From assembly GCA_026874595.1 (NCBI GenBank), contig CM049308.1:78602124-78666123 (forward strand): 64,000 nucleotides of DNA, written 5' to 3'. Both the position numbers and the translations under genes were made by a program. Shown piece after piece: positions 11,650-25,219 of the stretch; position 1 is the stretch's first letter, and every line of letters begins with the position of its first letter. The DNA is from Sipunculus nudus. Its lineage: Eukaryota; Annelida; Sipuncula; Golfingiida; Sipunculidae. A model generated the notes under the pieces. That model did no database searches and had not been told where the DNA came from. It saw only the letters and a program-made list of their open reading frames with translations.

Positions 11650-12353
11650 AGCTCAGCTGACTTTCAGTCATGCTGAGCTATAGCGATCACTCTTTGTCCG
11701 TCGTCCGTCTGTCTGTTAGTCTGTCCGTTAACTAAGCACAAATCGTAACCGCTGGACCAAGAATCTTGTAACTTGACAGTCTGAGAGGTCTATAAAAGAT
11801 CTCCTTGGAAACCAGAAATTAGGTCTCTGTTACCAATATCCTTCGAGCTACGGGGCCCAAAAGTACCCCCCCAGAATAGTAAAAAATTTCATACAAAAAC
11901 TTCAATATCTCATTAACTACTAGACTGATGGTCATGATTTTTGGCATACATATTGATCATGAGATGTTACATCAGTTTCTGCAGACTGGTGGCGCCACCT
12001 GTAATTTTCGATTTTTTACGAATTGTTTTCTCTATTTTTGAGACCTTTTAAAATGTGAACATCTGTTAACAGGGCACAAATCGTATAGACTGGACCTAGA
12101 ATAATTATTCTTGTGACAGTGAGAGACCTATGAAAAGTCTCCATGGAAACCAGAAATTAGGTCTCTGTTAACCATATCCTTCGAGCTATGGGGCCCCAAA
12201 GTACCCCCCAGAATAGTAAAAAATTTCATACAAAAACTTCAATATCTCATTAACTACATCACTGATTGTCATGATTTTTGGCATACATATTGAACATGAG
12301 ATGTTTCAACAGTTTCTGCAGACTGGTGGCGCCAACTGTAATTTTCGATTTTT
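11650..12353 (+). mobile_element. Family 1 element, 5' part only (abutting a second copy)
   Basis: Starts AGCTCAGCTGACTTTCAGTC with the usual hairpin and CCGT tract. It then carries two units containing GGTGGCGCCACC-type palindromes and the ggtaacagagacc block in inverse orientation. It stops where a complete family 1 5' end begins at 12354, so no 3' hairpin of its own is present. Confidence 0.7.
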
Positions 12354-14915
12354 AGCTCAGCTGACTATAAGTCATCTGAGCTATAGTCATGGTCCATTGT
12401 CCGTCGTCCGTCCGTCTGTCCGTCCGTCCGTCTGTCCGTCTGGATGTCCGTCCATAAGACTGGCACGTTTCGACACCGTTGGACCTACGAATCTGAAATT
12501 CGGCATACAGTTAGATGTCCCCAAAATCTCCTACCATGCCGAAAATTGGGTCAATAGGACTTAGTTCCTTCGAGATATTAAGGAAAAACCTCAATTTTTT
12601 ATTAGAAATCTATTTTTACACTTCAGGACTGCCTAATATCAAAACCACTCATCTGGTTTTCTTCATATTTACCATAAATATTCCTCTATATAGTTCCTTT
12701 GTACATGCCAGATATTAAGTCAGTATTATATAATTTAAAAAAGCCCAAACATAATGGACTTTGTAAAAAAATCAGGAATATATTTGGTCACTTAAGACCA
12801 AAAGTGTTAAAGGTAGGGACTTTTTTCATGTAATACAACTTTAATTAATCAAATTTTAATTGTATACCAAAAATTAGATCAAAATCTGTTAAATTTTTTT
12901 AAATATTGGCAAAAATATAAAATTGGTACTTTAAATTTTGCCCAACTTTGGCCACGGCACGTTTTTTTCCTGTGAGTACTGTGGATTTAATTTTCACAGC
13001 GTGTATACATAAGGATTTAATCTGTTAAAATCTGAAATTTGAAAATAAATGCTGCAAAATTAGGCTAGTTATTGAATTTTTTTGGAGGCTCTTGTTGTAT
13101 TCCCTTACATTGTCAAGCAGTCCACTTTGATGACTGTAGGTAATTCAGTGCACATCTCTATGCTCCCCAAGCTGTTGGCATAATTTTAGATGTCCCCAAA
13201 ATCTCCTACCATACCAAAAATTGGGTCATTAGGACTTCGTTCCTTCGAGATATTAAGGAAAAAAAACTCTGTTTTCCATAAAAAAAGCCATTGTTACACT
13301 TCAAGGCTGCCTAATATCAAAACCACTGATCTGTTTTTGATTGTATTTAGTATTCACATTCTTTCATACATTTTCTATGAACATACCAAAAATTAGGTCA
13401 GTATTGGGTATAATTTGAAGTTATGGGCCAAAACATAATGCAATTTTTAAAAAAATCAGGAAATATATTTACTCACCTAACATGAGAATTGCTGAACCTA
13501 GAGACTTTTTTTTCAGGAATATAACTTTATTTAATCAAGATTCAATTGTTTACCCAAAATTAGATCTGAATTTTGCAAATTTTTCAAGTTATTAGCATAA
13601 ATAAAAAATCAATACCTTAAAATTTGTCCAACTTTGGCACTGTTGATTTAAGTTTCACAGCATATATACATAAGGATTTAATCTTTTAAAATCTGAAATT
13701 TCAAAGAAATTGATTTGAAAGAATAGCTTTTATTCATGTTTTCATACACCATGTCAAGTGTTGTTTACATCTAGCCCACCTAGTAGTACAGCCTTCACTT
13801 GCATTATGTAACCCACCCCAGGCAGCTTGCCTTGGGTCAGCCTGGCCACTACCAGCAGGCTCCCCTCTGCCCTGCACTCCCCCCCCCCCCCCGATGGTGC
13901 ATAAACTAGATGAATGTTATTATTATCTGTATTTGATTCATTCTTATTCTAGGCTATGCTACATTTTAGATTTTGTATAGTACCACCAGGGTTACAATGA
14001 TTCAAGTGTACATTTAATTGTGTCCACAGAGTGGTGTATTGTTATGAAAGTGTGGATGTTCATCAGATAAATAATTCCTTACTTCAGAAGAGTAAAAACT
14101 TCACCAGGTGTGAAATTGACTATTAATTCCAGTAATAAATTATAGCTTAGATTGTAATTAGCATAATGATATTGTTTGTCCCTCATTCAACCAACAGTGT
14201 GTATACTTTATTTGAAAAGATGTTTTTATTTTACCAAATTTACTGAATCTTTTATTTTACTTCGGTGAATAAGATTAAGCATGTACTGAAAACTCCAATG
14301 TGCAAAACTTTTTAATAGTGATTCAAGAAATAATCTTATAGATGCCATGTTGTGGCATTATTTTCTTTTAAATTCAGTTTAAACATTTGTGATTTAAAAA
14401 TAATAAAAATATATGTGTATGCATAATATGACCCAATATGAGCTACACTCTGGATATATGATGATTGCAACTTAGAATTCTAATATTTTAACTTATATTT
14501 TCAGTGTTTTTTAATACAAATTTATAAAACTTGTAAATAAAAAAAATTAATCAGAAAAAAACTATTCAATGGAAAAAATGGATATGCATAAATAATAGGC
14601 TTATATATAAACTTAAATGCATTATTCCCTTGAAAGTGAAATAAAGGTATTAGTCCATTCTGTCCACTGGCCTGTCCATCTGTAATTTTTTCATATGCAT
14701 CACAGTATCTCAAAACTTTTACTGTTTTTCTTCATGACAGTCTTGTCAGAGTATTAGTTTGCAATCATATATTTAGAACTTTACTATAACCAAGTAGGAG
14801 GGCCTCTTTCCTCTTAGCTTCTCATATGCTTATATAAATGAAAAACATTAAAATAGAATATTTTGCATTTGCAAAAATTTCAAACTTTAGCTGAGCGCCG
14901 TGACCCATGGGTCCC
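12354..14915 (+). mobile_element. Family 1 Helentron-like element, copy b
   Basis: 5' hairpin AGCTCAGCTGACT/AGTCATCTGAGCT at 12354, CCGT tract to about 12452. It ends with AGCTGAGC (14889-14896) and hairpin GTGACCCATGGGTCCC (14900-14915). The interior has two diverged copies of the block that begins GATGTCCCCAAAATCTCC (12511 and 13187). No intact protein. Confidence 0.75.
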
Positions 14916-15069
14916 TTGTTTATTAATATTTGTACGATATTTAAATATATAGAAAAATAAATAAAAAGTGCACCGATTTAAGTACTTGGCAAAAGCAAGC
15001 CTTTTTTTCGTAAGTTCATATTTATCTACGTTACTCAAAAATTTTTTTTAAGCCCGTTTATGATTGGAT

Positions 15070-15558
15070 GTGTTATGGGTTAAACACGGTCCGTCCGTCC
15101 GTATGTCAATATTTTGAGTGTCGCCGCAATAACTTACCAGGGCTTTGATAAATTTTCACGAAACTCGCCGGATCTACTTGATTATCTCACCCGAGTTGCA
15201 TTATAGGTAATTCAATGCATATTTAATTAGGTCATAGGCCACCAGGCTACTTCATGGAATATGATTAATTTTGAATAAACGTACGAAATATAAACCAATA
15301 TAATATCTGACCTATAGATCGATTCCCGGCAAAATCCATGCATATTTTATGAGGTCAGAGGCCTCCAGACTTCGGTGGCGTCTTGATGACCTACCAAAAA
15401 TCTTATACATTTTCATGAAATTATTTATAAATATTTACCAAAAGAGTTTCTCACCTGAATTAAATTCTTGGCAAAGTCTATAAATATATATAATTAGGCC
15501 AGAAGTCACAAGACATACGACGGGCGTGTTATATGCACCTTTGTGGTGCTTTTGTTCT
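15070..15558 (+). mobile_element. Short rolling-circle-like element remnant
   Basis: Begins AAACACGGTCCGTCCGTCCG. Near the right end is GACGGGCGTGTTATA, an imperfect inverse of the start, followed by the hairpin GCACCTTTGTGGTGC. Same layout as families 1 and 2 with different sequence. Boundaries approximate. Confidence 0.45.
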
Positions 15559-18500
15559 ACCACCTTTCTTTAAAAAAAAATGAAATGGTAAAACATTAAT
15601 TCACAGAAAATTAAATTTCAATTTTAAAGGGTCTCTGTTAGACCTATTAAAGTTTGACTTGTCAATGCCAATTGTCACATTTCAAGAATCTCTGGAAACC
15701 TTAAGTCAATGACAAATGATGCAATGCACTTTCTTCATCTTTCAATATACGCGACAAGCAGCATGCTATAAAAGATATGCTAATGGCGATCATTCCTACA
15801 TTACAGAGCCCGTTTAAGAATCTGTTCATAGGCCTACATAATATGGAGCTCGGGAAGCATCATATTACGGGGATTGAATTGTGCCCGGACTGTATCTGTT
15901 TTAATGTCACTTAGATTTAACATATTATAACAACGGATGGATAGCTCTTACAGGGTTCGTACGTCCTTAAAAAATTATGATTTTTAAGATTTGAAAAATC
16001 AGTACTTATAAGGACAAGATTTTTAAAGGGCCGACCTGACCTTTATAAACTAAAGGTAATCCCTTGCTACTGTTATAAAAAATAGGCCAGAAAATGGATA
16101 TCGCCGCACACAGACTGCTTGTTTTGTTCATATCAACCTGTTTTTAATATGTGGGGCATGCCAAAATAAAACAAATTCAACAAGGGCATCTGGCAGCAAG
16201 TCAGATTAGCCATAGGTGTGACCTTTCTATATATGCAACCTGCCACCTCCGGCTACATGTTTTCCATTTGTCAACATTGCTCTGTTTACAAACACGTTGT
16301 TGATAAACAAATTCATATATCCTTCACGGAGGCGTTATAAGAACTTTACATAACCAGAATTACCCTTAGATCATTAATTTATACACAGAGGAAGCCAGAA
16401 ATCACATAAATTATTTTTATTTCAAAAGATAGGTGAAGGCCCCTTTAAAAAAATTTCAAAAGTCATGAATTATCATTTTTGTACTGCTACTATATTTAAT
16501 CAAAATTAAACGGAATATATTTTGTGCAAATACAGGTTCACATCACAGGGGAAGAAGCTTTATGGTTCGTATGAAACGAATAAAAAGGTAGGTATTTCTC
16601 TGTCGTTTGCCAAAAAAAAAAATACTTAAACCATGAGTTTAAGATGTTAAATTATAAATAAAAGCCGTTTTTTATGTATATTTATCTGGGATGAAAGACA
16701 AATAGAATATGCTCCCATTTTCAGAAATGGATAAGTAACAGAATGTTCTTTTTAGGGTTATTACAATGGTGGAATTGTTATCCAGTAAGAGATTCCAACG
16801 CTTACCGTTAATCGGGAGCTTACCGGGTTTTAATACAAAAGTTCTGCCCCTCGGGCTTTCTTTTGCATCGTAAATTTGTAATGTTCATACTCCAAACAAT
16901 CGTCTATATCTTTAAATTGATAACCAGACAAAAACGGATTAATACTTGAAACAAAATCTTATAAAAAATGCCAATGAGCCCTCAAGTTACGCTCCATAAG
17001 CAGCGGGTACACTTTGCTAAACTATTCGCCCCACTGTAACCGCTGCACGAAACCGCGGTTGTCAGTCAGGTTTCACCATCAGACGGTGCTGTCTCTGTGG
17101 AATACCCTCCTGCGTAATATTTAACCACCCCCAGTTGTAACTTTTCAGAACAGTCTCTATACTAACTTGCTTGTGTGATCTGGGGTCAGTTAATTATATA
17201 ACCCCACTGTTTGCCAATTTCCTCTCTTGTAGTGCCGCACGACGAGCTCCGCATAAACGCAGCCATCGTTGTTTAAACGCTGAGCCAATCAGATGTTCCC
17301 TTCCCCAGCTGTAACTTTGGTTGGTTGCCAAACCTGAAGAATCCTTTCATTTCTCACAGCGTGTGTTAGGAAGGTCACCAGGAGGTTCAGAGCGTACCCT
17401 TTCGTATGCACGTGTAACATGTCTTGGCAAATATGGTTTGGCGGGAAACTGTTGCCGTTATACACCTGTATTCAGTGATTCGGCCCGTACTCCTGCTTAT
17501 AGAACTGACAGGAGGTTATGACAATACAAGCCCGTGTGAGGGTTTGATCTCCAAGAGTTAAAATGTTTTAAGGCTTACAACTATTGAAAATTGAGAATTG
17601 GTCAAGAAAATGTCCTGAAAGATTGAGCAGAGAAAGAGCCACGGTCTGCTTCAATGGATTGAATAAACAACACCAAGAGCGCCATGGTTTTCCCGCCTTA
17701 TTACCTGATTACTCTCCGGTAACTTCGATGTTGCGCACCGGTGGAACCGTGCCTCATGGCTGACGGCAAGCAATATATTATGCCAAGACTTGACCCGTAG
17801 GAACCAACCAAAGACTTATATATGTATTGTTTTGCTGTTATTTAATGAAACAGTAATGAAGTACACATTATAGATTGGGGATATGAGGTAATCAAAAGCG
17901 TTATATGAGCGATAATAGGGAAATTAAAAGTCGCCATGAGCTTAATTTGAAGTGATAGGTTCGCAGTCACCATATTAGTAGCTATAGATACCGGATATTT
18001 TTTAGAAACGTAAATTAACTACCTTGATCAAGACCTTTCTGTTTTCTTCCATATATCAAACTAATGACATTACGTTTATTAAAAGTATAATAAGTAAATA
18101 TTAAGCAGCAAGTGCAACTAAAATAATTTTTATTTCATACACTTCTGTAGTATTCAAATTCAGTAGTTCAATGGGCATGTGCGTGTGTGCGTGAAACAGG
18201 GACACTGATGTTAATTGTGATATGTTGATGTAAATGGTGAAGTTCTTGCCAACCCCAGTTAAGCAGTGCTTGTCTATTGATGCCATTTACCACACTAATT
18301 TTTACTCTTGGGTTGCTGCCGGAGTTTGAAAGTAATTTAATTACAATACTGATGGCTTGTTAGGTGTCAAAATTCACTCCCAATATTAAAGACTCTTAAA
18401 AAAAGTGTTTGAAAGTAATTTAATAACAGTTTTAAAGCTTGTTAAGTGTCACAGTTCACTCCCAATATTTAAGAATCTTTAAAAAAGTATTCATTTAAAT

Positions 18501-21382
18501 ATTGAATCTCTAAATACAAAAAAAAAAAAAAAACACTTTGAAAGATAGTTCCTACTAAATCATTCCATCTGTTCATTTTTATTGTTGAGTGTAATAATAT
18601 GTAGCCTATGCAAATACTCATTTACAAAAAAGAGAAATATGAAAAAAAACACCATATTTAATAATAATGCTTCTCCTCTAAAAAATGAACAACATATTTT
18701 AGCTGCTATAATAATGACTCCTAAATATATGTATAACAATAAATTTATTCTTTTATTCTTTGAGCCATATTCGTCGTATGTAAATGATCAAGGCTGATAT
18801 GCATCACCAGTCTCGAAAATAACATTTATATGTCCAATGATGAGGAAAATTTCATAAATTCTTTGTCGCTGGTCCTGTAAAAGTCATGAATATGTCATGA
18901 AATTTTGTTTGCTCGAAGGGTATTAACCCTGTCTCATTATTTCTTTGATAAATATATAACTGTGAACATTACTTGCTTTTTGACTTTATACAAAGGTGTT
19001 TGACTAAAATGCTCCATAAATATAACCATTTTTAAGAATTTTCCGATTTAGGGTTTTTTGCTTCCGTAAAAACAGAGTGCCAAAATGAAAATGAGAGACA
19101 CAATAACAAGACATGGAAAACCCGAAAGAAATCTATTCAACCTTTGTAACGAATACAAACATCCCAGACGACGATTTCGTTGATTTTAAATCGTGGTTAC
19201 ATTGTATAAAGCGTGATGTATATACATGCGATAAATAAAACGCATCAGCAAAGTTTGGTACTTCCTAGTCACATTGGAGTAGTAATGTGACCACTTATAT
19301 ATATAGCTTGCGTTGAAGGAGGTATGCTAGGTACAGCACCACTTTATCAGATCGGTATAAGTGGTACGTATATACAGTCGGACAGAATGGATGAATACAG
19401 AAAGAGGTCATTTTTGCAGCTGTTCCCCTCGCCGTATAGCGTTCAGATGAAGCTTCCCTTAGGCCAACAAAAATAAGGTTTGGTTCTCAGGCACTTTTAA
19501 ATGATAAGGGGAAAGTATGATAATAAGAGATTAATTTTGCTAAACAAGTAAAACCACATCAAAATTGTATGAATTTATATTCTTGAAAGAAATGACCGAG
19601 CAGCTGGAGCTCAAAATTGAAAATCAATATAACAGTTTTTGATGCGGGGGTTTAAAATTGACGGGGGCGCTGCCTGAGAACCATACCTTTTATTATTTTT
19701 GGCCTTATACCTGGCATTTAAAACTGCAATTTATGTAACTGCATGTCACTTCAGATAAGACTTTAAAAAAAAATTACAATCATCCATCTTCAGGTGTTTT
19801 CAATCTATTCAGATCAAACTGAACTACATAAAACAACGTTATATACATTAGGATTGAATACATGTAACGATACACCAGTGCCCCGGGTACATCGCAATAG
19901 AATGTAAAATATCGCATGGGTGTCGTGAGTTGCCCCTGTGTTGATACGTGGATGATATATAAGCGACGCCCGACTTTCATAACTGTTTCCAAGCGCCATA
20001 TCAGACTTTGAAGGTGAAACACATTGCCTAAGAACATGCGTTACGGTATCTGATTGAATAATTTTACGTGTAGTTTTGATTATAAAAAATATAAGATGAA
20101 GGTTCGAGATGTCAAATGCTAAAATTGAGGGAAGAATATTGGCTCTGAATATATCTTTATTGGACCTAATTTGTATCGCATCGTGTATTGTACCCTGAGG
20201 GAAGGATCGCGATATATATCGTATTGTGAGTAAATGTATCTTTTCTTATTAAACATAAGACGTGGAGTCTTCATACAGCTGTGTGTATGGGCTATGAAGA
20301 AAAAAAAAAGAAATAGAAACCGGTGCATTTCACCTGCATCCCGTTAACGCCACGGTGTCATCAGAAAGCCTAGCGAAACAAGCGATAATGGTCTGAATAT
20401 TAATTTTCTTAATGGCCCTAAGAAGTATAAGATACGCTGAAGCAGAAGATCAAGGTCAGACACCACATTCAGTGAACTTGTTTTCATCAGTGGCTTCTGT
20501 TTTGCTCGGGCGGACAGCTCCTACCGGCATGATTGACGCGCGTGGTGACTCAAAGAACAAACATGTTTATGAATGGAAGTCACGTGGATGCTACCTGTTG
20601 GCGACCTGCCAGGCCTGGGCTGATAAACAAGTGAACAGAGTTTATAGTCCTCCAGGCGTTTTCTTGGCAAATTGGCGTTGTTTTTGTTTACATGGTAGGA
20701 CCTAGTCTGTAAACAACGCAATAGAATGAGTTTTGTATATCATTCAAACAATAGTTATGACAAAGATGCTATAATATAGGACTAAAAGACATGACTTTGA
20801 TATATATGTGGTTATCGGAAAACGTACCAAAATAAAGGTAAGCTACAAAAACTGTATGAAAAGTAATTATTCGACCTTTCATAATTTCGAAGAAACATGG
20901 CTTTTACCGCGTTCTACCTGATGAAATTTATAATACTTGGCATAACTTGGAATAACAATACAGATCACTGACGTATATAGCTATAGGTAAAGGGTTTACT
21001 GCACCCCCCCCCCCCGGCTCCACTGAAGGGAAAGTTGCATATAGGTTACACGGTGTTGTGACACATGTTATAAATAGTAAAATGTAATCAGCAAGATGAT
21101 TATCAGTTCAGAAACAACGAAATATGGTGACATTCTGTTGATGACCACTGCCTTGTAAATTTACTATCTGCTCGTGGCAGATGAAACTTAAGCCAAGATC
21201 ATTTGAAATGAAAAGACTGGGATGTCTATGAATTGGTGAATTCTATTTCTTTGAATGTACTAGTGCTACATCGCTAATGAAATGCCACTATTGTGAAATA
21301 CTGACAGAGCATGTCTACTGCACTCAATTAGTTCAGGTAAACAGATAATAATCACCATCTGAAGATGATTTTAGAAAAACAA
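15559..21382. other. No recognisable gene; includes a GC-richer island at 16.98-17.52 kb
   Basis: CAGGGTTCGTACG at about 15953 resembles the ends of hAT-type MITEs, but no partner end was found. 16980-17520 is GC-richer, with CpG dinucleotides and a CCAAT-type motif (GAGCCAATCAG, near 17281), and could be a promoter or old exon debris. Open frames at 17321-17521 and 20412-20705 have no recognisable domain. Nothing else stands out. Confidence 0.4.
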
Positions 21383-23834
21383 GTGACCTATGGGTCATGA
21401 CGCTCAGCTGACTGGGAAGAGATTTGCGAAAGGAAATTTTATAATCTTAATGGTAGTATATAACCATTGAACTGAAGCATCAAACAGATTACCCAACAGG
21501 CTGAGATTGTGTCTGTATTAATATATCTCAAGAATAGAAAAAAAATGCGTAAACTTTAAAAAATAATACAAGTGGCTCCACCAGTCTGCAGAAACTAATA
21601 AAAACACTTAATGGTCAATATCCATGCAAAGAAACATGGTGGTCTCTGGATTAGTTTTTCAGATACTTCAGCTTTTGTATCAGATTTTCCATTATTCTGA
21701 GAGATACTTAAGGGTCATATAGCTTGAAGGATATGGGTAACAGAGACCTAATTTCAGGTTTCCACAAACACTTTTCATGGGCCTCCTTGCATGACAAGAA
21801 TGAAGATTCTAGGTCCAGTTGTTACAATTTGTACCCTGTTGACACATAACCACATCTTTAAAGGTCTCAAAAATAGAGAAAATAATTCGAAAAAATTTGA
21901 AAAAAATAGAGGTGGCGCACCCAGTCTGCTGGAACACGTCATGATCAATATGTATGCCAAAAATCATGAGCATCAGTGTTGTAGTTATTGAGATACTGGA
22001 GTTTTTGGATCCAATTTTTCATTATTCTGGGGGCTGGGGGGGGGGGGGGTAGGGGGGGTACTTTGGAGCCATACAGCTTAATGGATATGGGTAACAGAGA
22101 CCTTATTTCAGGTTTCCATGGAGATTTTTCATGGGTCTCCTTGTGCGTAAAGAATGAAGATTTTTGGGCCAGTTGTTATGATTTGTGCCCTATTAACAGA
22201 TGTTCATATCTTTAAAGGTCTCAAAAATAGAGAAAAAATTCGAAAAAAGCCCAAACAAATACATGTGGTGCCACCAGGCTGCAGAAACTGATGACACACT
22301 CCATGATCAATATCCATACAAACAATTACGGTGATCTCTGCATTAGTTGTTCAGATACTTCAGCTTTTGTATCAAATTTTCCATTAATATGAGCTGTATT
22401 TTGGAGTGCCACAGCTCAAAGGATATGGGTAACAGAGACCTAATTTCATGTTTCCATGGAGACTTTACATGGGTCTCCCTGTGTGTCAAGAATGAAGATT
22501 CTAGGTCCAGTTGTTATGATTTGTGCTCTGTTAACAGATGTTCACATTTTTAAAGGTCTTGGAAATAGAGAAAAACATTCGTAAAAAATCGAAAAATACA
22601 GATGGCGCAACCAGTCTGCAAAAACTGATGAAACATCTCATGATTAATATGTATGCCAAAAATCATGACCATCAGTGATGTAGTTAATGAGATATTGAAG
22701 TTTTTGCATGAAATTTTTCACTATTCTGGGGGGGGGGGGGGTACTTTGGGCCCCATAGCTCGAATGATATGGGTAACAGAGACCTAATTTCTGGTTTCCA
22801 TGGAGACTTTCTATAGGTCTCTCAGAATATCAAGAATAAAGATTCTAGGTCCAGTCTTTACGATTTGTGCCCTGTTAATAGATGTCCACATTTTTAAAGG
22901 TCTCAAAAATAGAGAAAAAATTTTGCATTAATATGAGCTGTATTTTGGAGTGCCACAGCTCAAAGGATATGGGTAACAGAGACCTAATTTCTTGTTTCCA
23001 TGGAGACTTTACATGGGTCTCCCTGTGTGTCAAGAATGAAGATTCTAGGTCCAGTCGTTACAATTTGAACCCTGTTGACAAATAACTACATCCTTAAAGG
23101 TCTCAAAAAAAAAAAGAAAAAAAAATGTAAAAATTTGAAAAATACAGGTGGCGCCACCAGTCTGCAGAAACTGATGAAACATCTCATGATCAATATGTGT
23201 GCCAAAAATCATGACCATCAGTGATGTAGTTAATGGGATATTGAAGTTTTTGCATGAAATTTTTCACTATTCTGGGGGGGGGGGGGTACTTTGGAGTGCC
23301 ACAGCTCAAAGGATATGGGTAACAGAGACCTAATTTCATGTTTCCATGGAAACTTTACATGGGTCTCCCTGTGTGTCAAGAATGAAGATTCTAGGTCCAG
23401 TCGTTACAATTTGAACCCTGTTGACAGATAACTACATCCTTAAAGGTCTCAAAAATAGAGAAAAAAAAATGTAAAAATTTGAAAAATACAGGTGGCGCCA
23501 CCAGTCTGCAGAAACTGATGAAACATCTCATGATCAATATGTATGCCAAAAATCATGACCATAAGTGATGTAGTTAATGAGATATTGAATTTTTTTCATG
23601 AAAATTTTCACTATTCTGGGGGGTACTTTGGGGCCCCATAGCTCCAAGGATATGGGTAACAGAGACCTAATTTCTGGTTTCTATGGAGACTTTTCATAGG
23701 TCTCTCAGAATTTCAAGAATGAAGATTCCAGGTCCAGCGGTTACGATTTGTGCCCTGTTAACGGACAGACGCCCGGACGGACGACGGACAAAAGGTGATC
23801 CCTATAGCTCAGATGACTTACAGTCAGCTGAGCT
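21383..23834 (-). mobile_element. Family 1 Helentron-like element, copy c (reverse orientation)
   Basis: The left end is the 3' terminus read in reverse (GTGACCTATGGGTCA then GCTCAGCTGA). The right end is the reversed 5' hairpin (AGCTCAGATGACTTACAGTC then AGCTGAGCT), preceded by a GACGGACGACGGACA tract. The core is a tandem array of about 340-bp units. Confidence 0.8.
21725..23770 (-). repeat. About 340-bp tandem units in family 1 copy c
   Basis: The phrase GATATGGGTAACAGAGACC recurs near 21731, 22084, 22424, 22765, 22963, 23312 and 23650. Spacing is 336-353 bp, except one of 198 bp, which marks a unit with an internal deletion. Units carry GGTGGCGCCACC-type palindromes, GTCTGCAGAAACTGATGA and a poly-G run before TACTTTGG. 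Confidence 0.85.
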
Positions 23835-23850
23835 TAAAAAAGTGTAACAA

Positions 23851-25219
23851 GTGGCCCATGGGCCATGGCGCTACGCTGAATTCCAGGAGCCTTTAATAAT
23901 GGGTATAAAATGGACACCCAGAGCGCTCAAAATCATGCATTTTGCCAATAGACCTATAGATATAGGTGACAGTGACCTTATTCTACATCCAGCTGCTACC
24001 ATTTGTGCCCATCAGAACAATAGAGTGTTAAAATCATCTTCTTTCACACAGCTTGCTGAAAACAGGTCGCAGTGACATTCAGGTTTCTTATGGACCTCCC
24101 TGAAAGTCATGTATGAAGATTCTAGACCAAATAGATGTTATGTGTGCCCCATATGACTCACTGAGTGCTTAAAAATCATGTTTTCTCCCCTAATTCGCAA
24201 AAATAGGTTACCATGACCTAATTTCAGGTTTCCATGGAGATTTTACCTAGGACCTCACTGGATGTAAAGTAAGAAATTTTCTAGGTATAACGGTTGCGGT
24301 TTTGGCCTATTAACAGCCAGGCCACTTCATTTAAAGGTCTCAAAATAAGGAGGAAAATGCGTGAAAAATAGAAAAACTACAGGTTGTGCCACCAGTCTAC
24401 ATGCAGAATTGAGGAAACACTCCATGATCATTATGCATGGAAGGTATCATGGCAATCAATAAATTAGTTATTCGGATATTAGAGCTTTTGTATAAAAATT
24501 TTAATCGTTCTGGGGATACATACAAGCCCCATAGCTCAGAAGTTAGGGGTCACAGAGACCTAAATTCAGGTTTCAATGGAGGTTTAATATGGACCTCCCT
24601 GAAAGTCATGTTAGAAGATTCTAGGCCAAATGGATACAATTTGTGCCACACCTGACTCACTGGGTGGGCTAAAATTATTTTTATCCGCCCGTAATTCGCA
24701 AAATACATGTCACCATGACCTAATTTCAGATTTCTAAGGAGATTTGCTTTGGAACTCCCTGGATGTACAGTTAGTGGTTTCTGGTCAAACAGTTACGGTT
24801 TGTGCCCTATAAACAGCCAGACCGCTTCATTTGAAGTTCTCGAAAATAGAAAAAAATGTAAACATTCGAAAAAATAAGTTGGCGCCACCAGTCTGCAGGA
24901 ACTGATTAAACACTCCATAATCAATACGCATGGAAATTTTTATGGCGATCAATGCATCAGCTTTCAGATACTTGAGCATTTGTATCAAATTTTTACATAT
25001 TCTGGGCGGGGGGGGGGGGGGACTTACGAGCCCCATAGCTTAGAGGATATGGGTAACAGAGACATAATTCCAGGTTTCCAAGGAGATTTTACATTGACCT
25101 CCCGGGATGTACAGTTAGAAATTTCTATGTCGAACGGTTACGATATGTGCCTTGTTAACGGACGGACGACGGACAGAGAGTGTTCGCTATAGCTAAGATG
25201 ACTTTCAATCAGCTGAGCT
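23851..25219 (-). mobile_element. Family 1 element, copy d, head-to-tail with copy c
   Basis: Begins 16 bp after copy c with GTGGCCCATGGGCCATGG, a variant 3' hairpin whose core GGCCCATGGGCC is a perfect palindrome. It ends at the 5' hairpin remnant (TCAGCTGAGCT) after a GACGGACGACGGACA tract. The core units are more diverged than in copy c. Confidence 0.7.

Noticed and set aside
15953-16040. CAGGGTTCGTACG start resembling a hAT-type MITE end
   Set aside because: No matching inverted end or 8-bp duplication could be found nearby, so it is only mentioned.
20412-20705. 97-codon frame
   Set aside because: No recognisable domain, no splice context, and the opposite strand is also open in part. 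Chance cannot be excluded.
22347-23085. Repeated frames with MGNRDLIS...GDFTWVSLCVKNED
   Set aside because: Translation of the 340-bp tandem unit in family 1 copy c; not a coding domain.
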